A stretch of 64,000 bases of DNA from Actinomucor elegans (lineage: Eukaryota; Mucoromycota; Mucoromycetes; Mucorales; Mucoraceae). The first letter of the stretch is position 1. Every line of letters begins with the position of its first letter. Shown here piece after piece: positions 24,185 to 35,828 of this stretch. The translations under genes and the position numbers were made by a program. Under the pieces are notes generated by a model. The model saw only the letters and a program-made list of their open reading frames with translations, was not told the origin of the DNA and did no database searches. The stretch is taken from assembly GCA_026027325.1 (NCBI GenBank), contig JAMSLZ010000002.1, positions 2,170,001-2,234,000 of the forward strand. The letters are read 5' to 3'.

Positions 24185-25389
24185 GATAATGAAATACAAA
24201 AGAAGAAGAAGAAAACAAGAACCTGGATCATATTTATATGTTGAAAGAACATTGATCCAATGCATATACACCATAAAACAGGTTACTGAAACCCAATTCT
24301 ACATTGATATGTGTGCTCGGATATCGGCTCAATATACCAACCTGCCTTAAGTAATTATGTTTCAAAACTATCAGTACTAACAATAATGGCCTGACTTAAA
24401 GCATGATCTTTGTATCCGTGCGAGCTCACAACAAACAAAACTTTTTATTTGCATCTGGATCAACAAAAAGATTGATCTAGTCTTTAGCCATTATTACAGG
24501 TTGGCTAAAGTCCTGGACCTATGATAATAGTACACACTATGCATAGTCTAGTTCAATATAAAGCAAAATAAAATACTTTTATCCTTGGAGCAAATCGTAA
24601 AACTCGGTACACTTCTTTCGATGAATAAACTTGCATAGTGATACAGCAACAAAGACAGGAATCTGATGCAAACCTACAAGCTGTGTTTACATATGAGTTT
24701 GAATCATAGTAACTCATTAGTACGACACAATTGTATGCATCTAAACCAAAAAACCAAGCTAATCAAATGATTCTTGGGAAATCTAAAGACAATATGATAT
24801 TTGTACTAATGTATTTGTTGCCCTGAAAATATATCAGTATTGGCAGGTGCTACACATTGACGTGTTATATATAAAGTCGTGATGTCATTGGTGCTATGAT
24901 TAAATTACGGTTTGCTGAGACACCGCCCATACTACAGAAGTAAATTAAGATAAATGAATAATTTTTGAGGCTAAGCAAACAATAATATATATCCATTCTA
25001 AATGACTGTCTGCCCTGAACATTTATTAGTATTGTCAGGAGTTAGAGATGGATATAAATATATTAAGAGTATATGTTAAAAATCAATTGGGTGCGGGTAT
25101 TAAATTTACTTTACTACTACTAATACTATGCTCTTTCTTTATATTACTGTATTGTACATATGTCAACAATGATTGTCCGAAAAAAAAAACATAGAAAAGG
25201 TAGACTCTATGAACCGGACCAACTGGCATAGTTATATATACCCATGTGCTAGGGTGCATTGAGGATTCAAAATCCTAGAGGAACATGAAACTATACAAAT
25301 GGATTTATCCTCTGTAAATTGGTTTAATAATACATGAAATCCACAGAAATGCTTACTATATCGCAAACTTCCAACAATTGAGCTGTTTA
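24185..25389. repeat. Intergenic with an old tandem duplication
   Basis: Segments 24819-24849 and 25011-25041 are clearly related (TGCCCTGAA, then TATTAG or TATCAG, then CAGG). A second pair about 65 bp further on is also related (24885-24908 and 25083-25109), so a unit of about 190-200 bp was duplicated in tandem and has decayed. No coding potential was seen. Confidence 0.55.
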
Positions 25390-26833
25390 TTACAATTTAC
25401 TATTATACTTCAAATCACCTTGATCAATAATGCCTAGAGCTAAATTGGATACGGGTATGAATTTTTCAGCATAAAACTTGGCTTGGGCTGAGGACGCTTG
25501 TTTACGAGCTACACGAGCAGCAATGCCTTGAGCAATGACAGCCAACTATACATACAATATCAATGTGAGTATATTAATAAAATACACGAGAGAAAGACTT
25601 ATTACCCTGAAAAAGGAAAAGGCAACAGCAAACATCCAGTTTTCGATAGGATACTTGGCATTACTCAATTGAGAACAGTAGTACTCCATCAATTCTTCTG
25701 GACCAGGAATAGGCAACTCCTTCATATCTTTTAATCCTGGAAATCCGATCGTAGATGGAACATAGAAGGGCTGTAACAAGTTAGAAAGGTCAGATAAAGG
25801 ATGTCCAATAGTGGATAATTCCCAATCAAGTACACCGATGACACGGGGTTCAGTAGGATGAAAGATCTTTTTTATAGTCAGTAATCTAGAAGGTTCGTTA
25901 TATAGATATATAGCTTACTAGGTTATCAATCTTAAAATCACCATGAACAATAGTAGCTTGATCTTTTACTTGGTTACGGCTGAACCAATCAAACATTTCA
26001 TTCAATCTTGGGATAGGACCTACAGGCTTTCCTGTAACTTGGTCTACTACCGCACCTTGTGCTTCTGATACTTTGCGGAGCGATCTCATTTGACGGGCGT
26101 AGAATCCGGCATCTTTCCCATATCCTTCTAATCCAATTGCCTTGTAATCAACTGAATGCAGTTTACTGAGTGTGCCAATAGCAGATAACCAACTATAGAG
26201 AGGTATATACATATATACATCGTGAATTGTTATTTGTCTACGAGTATCACGACTTACCATTGTTTACGTTCTTCAAAGGGCAAATCCAACATCTTGACAT
26301 CGGTGAAGATTCGGCCCTTGAGAAATTCCATCACATAAAAAGGTGTACCAATCACTTGCGTGTCTTCACAGAGTGCATAGACCTTGGGCACAGGTACATC
26401 CGACCCCTTACCAAGAGCATGGATAATCCGATATTCGCGCTCTACGGCATGTGCTGTTTTTGACAAGAGTGCTCCTGGAGGCTTCTTGCGCAGGACATAT
26501 TGCTGCTTACTATATATACTATCAGTACACTCGTGTTCAATTAACGAGCTATGGTTTCTTTACTTGGCATCCTTTAGTAAATAGGTGGGGTTTGATTGAC
26601 CGTGATTGAATTGACTTATTTCCATTGGACCCATAAATCCTGGGATAGATTTAATCAAATACGATTCTAATGACTGAGCATTGAGCTCATGCCTGCATTC
26701 AATAGTCAGTATATAAGTTTTATTTTTTCTCCTCGACGCGTGCATCGTCTCATCTCTACACACGCGTACTCCTTTCTCGTTAATTAGTGCTTCTCCTTTA
26801 CCCAGTTCGCACAGAGGAAGTTGATTGGGACAT
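25390..26833 (-). CDS. ACAD10/11-type APH-fold phosphotransferase, C-terminal SKL
   Basis: Six exons: 26802-26833, 26564-26692, 26258-26509, 25919-26192, 25606-25866, 25390-25545; total 1104 nt, 367 residues. The fold is the aminoglycoside-phosphotransferase kinase fold. It has SNPTYLL then [12 protein letters not shown] (glycine-rich and lysine region), [17 protein letters not shown], the catalytic loop [10 protein letters not shown] and the metal site [17 protein letters not shown]. This matches the kinase-like domain fused to acyl-CoA dehydrogenase in animal ACAD10/11, which phosphorylates 4-hydroxyacyl substrates for beta-oxidation; here the domain stands alone. The protein ends in SKL, a canonical PTS1, so a peroxisomal location is likely. 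The first exon contributes only [11 protein letters not shown]. Confidence 0.87.
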
Positions 26834-27891
26834 TCTTGAAAGAAAGTAGAAGGAAACCTCTAATATCTCGTCAAGCTTATTTTCACATGAACCCAAAGCC
26901 TGGAAAAAAAAAAAAAAAAAAAAAAAAAAAAGGTGTGCATAATTAGGTTCTGTACCTTTTCTCTTTTTTTTTTTTGCGATTTTAAACGTTTCCCCTACTA
27001 TTCACTCCCTTTGCTTTAAGACCGAGCATTTGTCTTTAAAAGGTTTTATGGAAGAGGAGAACTACTTGATAAAATGAAAAATACATATATGTAGCATCAC
27101 ATGGAGCTTTTTTTTTTTATTTTTTTTATGTACATTGGAAATTTGGAGAAGCTATTGGTACTACTGAAGGAATTCAGGCACCTTTTTGGTGCCAGCTTTT
27201 TGCGCAGTAGACTTTTCCCTCCTATACAAGAGACTTAATAAAAGAAAATGATTCTCCTATGAACTAGATCACAGTATGAGTTTGTTAGAAAAAATTATCT
27301 TGAAAAGTGGCATCCGAGGTGTTGTGGTGATTGATCTGCTAAATGATCGATCGGGTTCCAAGTATTGGGTCGTCTGCATAAATGACTATAGTAACAAGTC
27401 ACCCTTGTTATCTAGATAAAAGCGATATACACATACATGGAAATAAACTAGACTAGAAGCCCATTTCTACGAAGGAGGGCCAAAGGGATTGCTTTGCTGA
27501 TGGTCATGACAGGTTTATATGCTATACATGCCTGTCATGTAAAGATTTCCATATTGCATTACGCTGGAGAAGGTTTGGAGTGCTTATTAATGCATTATCT
27601 TATACAAGGCCACATCATATTGTATCATTCAAAAAAGGGCTCCTTAGAGTAATATAATATAAGCTTCACACTATGAAACTAAGAGCTCCTATTATGCTAG
27701 TATTACAACACTATTGCTGTCTATTGTATACCATGGTTCCTTATAACTTTCAAGGTCTTCTTCCTCCTATCAAGCTCTTGGTCATATTAATATAACCAGT
27801 TTCTCCTATCAAGTAAAAAGCAAATAAAACTTCTTGTTTCTTATGAACAGAGGTCAGCTTCTTTCCTTTTGCTCTTCATCTAATTAATATA
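26834..27891. repeat. Intergenic with poly-A28 and a small inverted repeat
   Basis: An A run lies at 26904-26931. A 9-bp perfect inverted repeat (CATGACAGG and CCTGTCATG, about 27506-27514 and 27532-27540) could form a hairpin. No exon was recognised. Confidence 0.5.
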
Positions 27892-30203
27892 ATGACACAT
27901 TTAAGCGATTTTAGTTTTCTACGTAAGTTTTTGTATGATGGAAAACATAAGCCGCGATATTAAACCGTTTTAATAGAAAGAATGGTATCATTTGGATACT
28001 TGTATGTCTGGTATACATATAGAGTATGGACACTAGACAAGTTTCGATGCTTACACCCAAAGCGATTTCGACAAGGCGAATTAAAAAGTATTGTCACTAT
28101 GCTTATTCTTTTTATGATACCGTTTCAGCTATTTTATGGTAATAATAATGTCTTTATAATAAAAAATGCAAGAGGCTAAATCATGAATCTCCAGATATCA
28201 CATCGACTAAAATCAAATACGAAGAAGGTTTTGCTAATGTGCTTGGTCACATCTTTACAAAGCCAGAGATTATGTGGACAGCTGCTGACAAAAGTCTTGT
28301 TGTGCCGACAGGTAGTAACACTTCAAAAAAAAATTTTTTGTCTACATACTTAATCATGTCATTTAGAATATAGTCTATGTATTGGATTTTCTTTGCAAAC
28401 AGGAACACTTGTACTATTGCAATGCTTCTGGAACTATCTTGCCAACTCTGTAGCTAAAGCAAGCTTCATGAGCAGTAAAGAGTTTATGTTTTATATTTGC
28501 TGGACTTTTTCTAGCTTTATTATCTTTCCTGTTTTGCAGTATAATTTTTCAAGGGAGATCTATGAACCAACCTATAAAGAAATTATCCCAGAAATGGTCT
28601 ATGGCATCGGTATGATTAGGGAAATAGCAACAACTGAATGACTGTATAGTAACTTTTATTATAACAGAGTTATTTATTGTTGGCTGTCTTGGTGTGGTTT
28701 CCCACTTTCGATTCAAGAAACTGTTGAGCAATTCTCGTGATACAGTCAATGGAAGATCCATCACTCATAAAATTCGCTATTTCCAAGAAGTCAACGTAGT
28801 CCTATCCACTGTTCTTTTTGGCCATGGTATCTTGTTGACTATTTTGAGTGGTGATGGTTTGACAGGAAGAAAAACATTGAATATTCACAAGTTCTCGGCT
28901 GATTTCTTCATCTGTAACAGTAAGTGTTCACATCTTTACAATGCTTATTTTTCAAAAGACTCACTTTGAATTGTTAATAGTTAATATGTGCGCTGTTATT
29001 ACTTGGTTCTGTATGATTCTCATTTTCCATCCCAAGCACAATAACTCTGCGGAAGCAGAAGACGAGCAATACAAAGAAGAAAGTAGCACACCCATCAACA
29101 ACTGCAGTACTATTAGTGATGCCAATACATACGCACATGCACCTACTCTGGTGATAGGAAACTCACAAGCTTCCAGTGAATACATGTACAAGACTGGCTC
29201 TGCCATCCATCCACTGTCAAAATCAGGCACCACTACCAGTAGCCAAATGATCAACTGCGACAGCGCGTTCCAGTTCGGCCCTCTACCCATTGCCCCACCT
29301 CATGCTTCTGATACGCATACCATCAACTATCGCAAAAATAATTCGATTGCTTCTACGGCTCCTTCCATGACTACGCTAGTTTCTCATCATCAAATGGGTA
29401 TCAATCATGGTAGCAATGGCAAAAGCAATAGCATTCAGTATAACGGTGGTATACCTCGTTCCATCAAGGGATCCATCGGCGGAGGGCCCAATGAAATTGA
29501 TTACTTTCAAGTAGCTATGCCTACCAACGACGAAAAATCCATCATGCCCACTGTAGATGTTACTGAAAACTACTACCATCATCAGCTTTACCCAGAACCT
29601 ATACATATCAATCGAACAAGTGCATTGCCTCCTCCACCTACTCCATCCGCACAGCAGCCTATGACATTGCAACCCATCAAACATTATGAAGAACTAGAAT
29701 TAGCTGAACTTGAACAAAAGAAACTTGCTACCAGCAAAAAAGCAGCCGCTGAAGAAGAATATGTGCCTCCTCCTCTTTCACCAGCTCGCAAGAGTCGAGG
29801 CGATATCACTGTCCATAGTCTTCGAGCAGACCAAGACCGACGCCGATACACACATTCCATGATGATTGCGCCTTGCAATGAAGATATGGGCGAATTCGGT
29901 GTGAAACTACCACAACCACCAAGCAACGATGACGAGTATCACTCGTTCCACGAATTTGGCAACGACTCAACGTTGATAATAGACGATGGGCCACCAACTA
30001 CTAAAAAATACTCGATAAACCATTCTACTTCATCACTGCTACTGCCTTTGCCGTTCGAATTGGGACAAGAACAAGATCATAGTCGTATGGGCAACCCAAA
30101 TAGCGCGTTTGGCTTCATTGCGCCGCCGCCAGCGACTTCACCTCCACTTCCTCCTCATCCACTTCCACCTACTACTAGTAATCCATTTAATAATAAGAAA
30201 TAA
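27892..30203 (+). CDS. Unrecognised seven-TM protein with long disordered tail
   Basis: Six exons: 27892-27922, 27977-28138, 28195-28311, 28367-28609, 28668-28919, 28981-30203; total 2028 nt, 675 residues. About seven hydrophobic segments are seen in the first 310 residues. They include SIVTMLILFMIPFQLFY, SLQTGTLVLLQCFWNYLA, FYICWTFSSFIIFPVLQY, IELFIVGCLGVVSHF, LSTVLFGHGILLTIL and MCAVITWFCMILIF. Basic loops such as FRFKKLL lie between them. A tail of about 370 residues follows, rich in Ser, Pro, His and Gln, with proline stretches. The layout fits a receptor or GPCR-like protein, but no family motif was recognised and no RGS or other tail domain is visible. Missing further 5' exons cannot be excluded. 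Confidence 0.75.
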
Positions 30204-30517
30204 CATAATAAATAATAACAAGCAAATAATAATAATAATAATAATAATAATTGTATAAGTTTAAACATGAACCCTTTTTTGTTCTTCCTTCTAAATATGC
30301 GGGACTGGGATTACATGTTAGCGCAGCCAAATGCAATGTTTAAAAAAAAAGTACAAGAATGAGAATGATAAGGAGGCAGTGCCACTGTAATCAGTATATG
30401 TCTTACCACGGTGATTATATTTATTTTTGAGAACGATGACTTTATTAATTATCAAGAGGCGCTATATGTAGCAACATGTTTGTAAATGATATCGAGATAA
30501 TAAAAAAAAAAAAAAGG
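30204..30517. repeat. Convergent spacer with (AAT)n microsatellite
   Basis: An AAT trinucleotide run lies at about 30223-30251, directly after the stop of the seven-TM gene, probably in its 3' UTR. Nothing else was recognised before the STEEP1 stop. Confidence 0.65.
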
Positions 30518-31061
30518 TTATGCTTTAGATGATACAGGTACTACATCAATGATGGCATTAGGCGGTGCGTGTCCTTGTACTGCCGTCAATGCACCGTCCA
30601 AAATATACGTATAAGGTCCAGACTTTCTATGTTCATTCATTTCATAAGCAATCGTCAAGTTACATCCTAATTGTTTTTTTTTGGAATTTAGTAAAAGATG
30701 AAAAGCGATTTCCAATGCAACTTACTGGGACAATGATATCTAAACTGCTTTTCGTACCCGTCGCGTCTATGGAAATAATGAGTTTCAAGAGTGAAGAAAA
30801 AATTCAATGGTGGGAAAAAGTTTACCTCTGTAACAAGACACAGTCGCCTGCTTCAGCAGTCATTTTGTATGTTCGTCTGGTGTTGGATACAATAATAGCA
30901 TTGTCGGTTCTTCTTCTTGGTAATTGGCGAAGATCGGCATCGATGACAAGCAAGAATTCTGAACAAAGGCAATAGTAAACATGAAGTGAATTGGAGGGTT
31001 CTTGGGCCGGTAGTGCGTAATCTGAAGAAGAAACGACGGAAGTAGAAACGATCTTGGGCAT
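30518..31061 (-). CDS. STEEP1/CXorf56 (UPF0428) homologue
   Basis: Three exons: 30826-31061, 30726-30766, 30518-30666; total 426 nt, 141 residues. It starts MPKIVSTSVV and continues [29 protein letters not shown] and RRDGYEKQFRYHCPRCNLTI. These align with human STEEP1 (MPKVVSRSVV...[23 protein letters not shown]...KKCAKCGLPL). The paired CxC and CPRC cysteines suggest a zinc site. In animals the protein supports STING exit from the ER; fungi lack that pathway, so the ancestral role is open. The C-terminus (AIIDVVPVSSKA) is shorter than the animal protein, which has a long coiled extension. Confidence 0.87.
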
Positions 31062-32184
31062 AGTGGTATAATGACAATGGTTGATTGATTAAAAGTGGGA
31101 AAAAAACAACAACAGTGGTTTGTATGTGGAGGTTTAAATTTTGGCCAAACAAAAATGATTTTTTCTTGAAGTCGATTTTTTGAAACCTTTGGGCATACTT
31201 TTTGACTATATATTTGTTGCTTTCAGGTCATGATCTTTAATATTTAAAAGCTTAATGCATTGAGAAAAATACGGCAAAATGTTAGACTGAGTTTTTTTTT
31301 GTATATAAAAAACGTACGCCAAGACCCTGACACAGAAAAGTATGAAAATCAGATTAAAATCGATAGTAGAATAGTATTTTAAATGTAAAGCATAGGTTAT
31401 AACTTCTGTTATTCAATATATATTTTAATTCTACATAAGCTGTATTAAGCGAGTTTTAATCAAATACGACTTTTTACTACATAAAAGTTGCATTAAAAGA
31501 AAGATGCTTTTACTTTTTGAAACCAAACTGTTGTCGCAGATTTTGATTCGTTCTGATCGATCAAGCTCGCTGAAAGGGGTTGCTCAGGAAAATTTTGCTG
31601 GTGTCTTAACTTTTTAACTATTCGAGAGAATCAAATTTCCTATAAGACGTACAAAGTCTATAGATTAGAATATAACCTAGTAATCCTTATTTACAATTTT
31701 TAATTTTCCCAAATACTGTGCTTCAAAATTTCAACTTGGAAAAACTGGTATCCTATAAAGAGATCTTGGCTGATCACGGTTAATCTTGATCAAAGATCGT
31801 ATTAGATTAGTTGGCCATGTACGAAATGTTGAATATGACCAAACTTCAATCCAAATCAAATTTAAAAAATGCCCTATATTCATTAGTTAAATAGTGCATG
31901 AGTGGATGTAAAAAATGGCTGTTATCTCTTTCGTCTAACAATCAGCTTCAAGCTTTCTTATGATATGATTTTTTTTTTTCATGTCAGTATTACGAGCTAA
32001 ACTAAATCAAATGCCCTTTAAAGTTTAGGAGAAGCCATTACATGAATATGACACAAAACATCTGTGCCCAAGTCTTTGGTGAAACAATCCAGTACGTCAC
32101 GCCCCTGAAGTTTTTAACGTAAAAGCGCTACATTTTTTTTTTTTGAAACTCTTTCTTTTTTTTTATTATATATCTGAATCAACA
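31062..32184. other. Divergent intergenic region, nothing recognised
   Basis: About 1.1 kb between divergent STEEP1 and PX-protein starts. It is AT-rich with several T runs and no exon-like segment. Confidence 0.5.
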
Positions 32185-32593
32185 ATGGAATTTACACCAA
32201 AACAGCTTCACTACTTTAAACGCGAGCTTATTACCGAACAACTAAAGCAAGAGATTGATCGCTTGATTACTAGTCCAGATATCTCTGCTTTACTCGATGA
32301 TCAGCAACGCACAGACGAATACCCACTTTTGCGATACATTTTCCATAATATCATTATTGAGTTTCCACTACTCAAACACACTTGCGACGAAAACTTTTGG
32401 CCCAAATGCAAAATTTTTTTGAACGAGTTCAACAAGGTTCAACTATCTTCTTTTTATACACCTCGACGCAGTGAAAGCAATATGCAACGCAAAGCTATCC
32501 AGCATGAGGTCCAAAAATCCTTGGTATTCGCCTTTTGTGCCAGTATTAAAACTTTGCAAGGGCAAGAAGAAAGTATTCGTATTAATACAGCTG

Positions 32594-32629
<36 letters not shown>

Positions 32630-34850
32630 ATATTGATGTATCTACGCCTATACCGCACCATCACCACCATCATGAGGCGTCACTACGAGTTAACATAGTT
32701 ACTGTCCGAGAAGTTCATGAAAAAAAGACACTGAGAGATACATCGCATGCTGAATTTCTGATCGAGACTTGGTTTCCTCATGAATCAGAGCCTGTATACG
32801 TTGCCCGTCGTCATGGCGACTTTCGTCGACTTCGAGAACAGCTAAAGCGCTATTTTAAAAAGATGGATATCCCATTGGCGCCTACAAAATCAGCCAACAC
32901 TGCCAAGCAACACGGGTACAGAGAAAATGATCGGTTACTGCTACGTGCTTTTCTTTATCAACTGATCGGTGAACCTTTGAAGCAACCTAGCAAACAGCAA
33001 CACAGAATCCAAAAAAGCCATCTGCTGAAAAAGTTTCTGAGTGAACATCCTGTGCTTTTTACTGTACAAGAGGAAAAAGATACGTTACAGCGTGAAGAAG
33101 CGGATAAACAGCGGGTATTGGAACAGCAGCAATTTCAAAAAGAATTGGATAAACGGGTACTTGAGCTGAATGAAACACTAGAGATGTTGAAAAAAGAGAT
33201 TATTCAGCCTGGCGGATTGATTGGCATATTTGAGGTGATCAAGAACACAAAACTGATAGAAGATCTGCCTTTTTCTTTAAAGAAGGCATTGGAATGGGGT
33301 CGTATCAAGTAAGTTTTTCTTGATTGAACTGATAAGGTGCTTATTTTTTTTTTTTTACTAGTTTCGCCTTTGCTTTGCATCGACAGTTCTTGACATCCGA
33401 TACAGCTACAGAGAATTATAACAACCTGCGTCGTACGCATGGTTTAATGCCTTACAAGACTATGTCTGTTATACTTCGTTATTCCAATCCAATGTCTATG
33501 ATGAAGGCTATTCTTGATTTATTTTTGGCTCAACCGTTTGGAGGAAGAAGTTTGTTTCAAAGGTATATATATATATATATAGAAACCCTGTATTATAGCC
33601 ATTGTGGTTTAATTAGCTTCTCAATAGACTCATCATTTCCAATTTGAATGAAGAATCCAAAGCTTTTCAAAAAGATATCGAGATTCTAGAGAAAAAGATC
33701 AATGATCCAGTGATATGTCAAAAGGTCTATAATGCAGTAAGAACACCTATTCCAGAGAATTCAAACTTTAGAGGTAAGTTTACTCGATCATCTAAACAGG
33801 TCTAGCTAACCTTTTTATTTAGACTATCAGAGTCGCACTTTAGAATTGTTAGCTTTATTACGTAATGATGATATAGAGCCAATGCTTTCAACTGAACAAA
33901 TTACTATGCTTGTTACATTTGACGAGGCGCACGAAACCAAGAAGCTATTCAAGCATATCCATCAATTATGGGAACTTTATGCACGTCAGTATGAACAAGA
34001 GCTAATGATGGATCTGGTCTTTCAAGGCGTTACAGGCGAGTTACTTAAAGAGTTCATTTCGGTCTTTTATCAACCTTTGGCACAAGTATACAAGGCTGCA
34101 GATATTGGTACAACCATACGTCACGTTGCTGCCTTTTTAGATGATCTAGTGCAGGTTATTGAACAGCTTCAGCAAGCACCAGCAGATGAAAAGATGTGTC
34201 ATGATATTACCAATACTATACAACTCTTTATCGACCTTGTGCAGCGTCATGAACAACATTTTTATGACTTTGTTCATAATGTACATAGTCAAGAAGCATC
34301 CCGTGTGTTTGATGAGCTGGTTCAGTATTTGGATAAGCTGTTTACCTTTGTTGCCCATGGTATACCTGGCAAATTGGATATATATCACTGTGTCGAGAAG
34401 GCTGGCATCTCATCAAAGCAAGAACTGCAGTCATTGGAGCAGGAGATTGATGCTATTTGTGATTATCGTTATAAACAAAAGATGTATCATTTCGAAAGAC
34501 AAAGACGCAAACTGATGTTACAAGATGCTACAGAACAAGGCCTTGCTCATATATCTACTGCGGCTAACAAGGAAAGACAAGATGAAATATTCCAATATAT
34601 ACCCAAAAATAGTGAGATGATGCTAGCATTAGAAGACCTAGATGAATTTGATTCGCTCAGTAGCAGTAGCAGTAGTGGTAGTGATAACGATGACTTATTG
34701 GAAGATAATGCATCAAGTGGATCTTCTTTACAATCAAGAAGAAGCAGTACAAGCCATACCTCAGGTATAGAGCCACCTAAACTAAGTATTATTCCAAAGA
34801 TTGTGCCCTTCTTTATAAAAGATGTGGTAGCTATTATGAACAAGAAATAG
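32185..34850 (+). CDS. PX-domain protein with PXB and DUF3818 regions (Lec1/YPR097W type)
   Basis: Four exons: 32185-33308, 33362-33562, 33628-33773, 33823-34850; total 2499 nt, 832 residues. The N-terminal TPKQLHYFKRELITEQLKQE block is PXB-like. It is followed by an Ala run (GCA repeat, about 32595-32629), a six-His run and a PX domain. In the PX domain, VNIVTVREVHEKK, ETWFPHESEPVYVARRHGDF and FRRLREQL fit the phosphoinositide-binding fold. The rest is helical, with ILRYSNPMSMMKAILDLFLAQPFGGRSLFQR (split here by family knowledge) typical of DUF3818. The acidic Ser-rich end precedes a final hydrophobic PKIVPFFIKDVV. Yeast Lec1 is linked to lipid and mitochondrial-contact biology. It is convergent with the HTH-SANT gene; stops are 36 bp apart. 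Confidence 0.87.
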
Positions 34851-34886
34851 TAATAAAAAAATATTTTTTTATTTGATTATCCTATT

Positions 34887-35828
34887 TTACCAGCCTATGG
34901 TACCCGTCTTATCTGCTCCACGAATCAATAGGTTTCGCAGGATTTCCCATCTTTCCTCACAACGAGCAGCGCTATGTCTACCGCGTAACTTGGCCTCGGC
35001 TTCTTTCCATCTGCAGCCACTTAGGCGGGTCAATACGTGAGCCATCAATATCCTGTCGTCCTCCATCGTCCAAGCTTCATACCCTCGAATAGAATCATAT
35101 TTTTGTTTCGGTGAGGAATCACTTAAAGGTGGAGACAGTATTGATCTAGAATGATCGCTGAGTGTTTCTTGATCAGATTGGTGTAACGGATCACGCGGTG
35201 GAGTAGGCGGGCGCCATTTATTTCCTTCTTCTTCTTGTGCATGTTTCACGAATAAAGCCTTTTTTCTTTTTAAAACTCACTTGTAATGCAGCTCAAGTGC
35301 GTAATTCAATATTACCTCTTTTCGCTCTGCGCGTTGCGCTTTACTCAGTACATACGCTATCAGATCTTTGGCAGAGGGCTTTCTAGCCCTAATTTTTTGT
35401 TTAAATGAACTTGGTTCATCCTAGCGAATAATTAATTATAATAGCAGTCATTTGTGTAAACTAATAACGTACCTGTTCCATACTATCTTCTTCTTCCTCT
35501 TCTTCCTCTTCACTATCTACAACATTGCCTTCTTCATCATATTCAATAATAGGTTTCAGTTTTTCTATTAATATTAAAAAAAAGATTAACAATTAATTCC
35601 AGATCAATGAAATATATAAATACCTCTTTTGGTTAAGCCTTTGGGAATAGTAGGTGAACCTGTTTTTTGGAAATTCAGAACGATTCGACGAACTGAAGAT
35701 TGAGTAACTCCACTCATACGCGACATTTCTTTTGTACTGGCACCAGCTTGATATGCTCCTATAATTAACCACCGTCTGGCGTCCCTTTTCTCGGTGGAAG
35801 TTTTCGCTATAATCCCTCTGTTATTCAT
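34887..35828 (-). CDS. Transposase-like HTH plus SANT/Myb domain protein
   Basis: Four exons: 35624-35828, 35473-35564, 35316-35420, 34887-35258; total 774 nt, 257 residues. The N-terminus (residues about 18-62: RRWLIIGAYQAGASTKEMSR, then VTQSSVRRIVLNFQKTGSP) is a paired-like helix-turn-helix of the kind at the start of Tc1/mariner transposases. A Glu-rich acidic hinge follows, then a Pro/Ser region. The C-terminus is a SANT/Myb repeat (AWTMEDDRILMAHVLTRLSG, CRWKEAEAKL, CEERWEILRNLL) with the spaced tryptophans. No DDE catalytic domain is present, so this looks like a host DNA-binding protein built from a transposase HTH. The targets are unknown. Confidence 0.8.

Noticed and set aside
27506..27540. 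Inverted repeat as a terminator or ncRNA
   Set aside because: A 9-bp stem is expected by chance in a window this size, and no flanking gene or U tract supports function.
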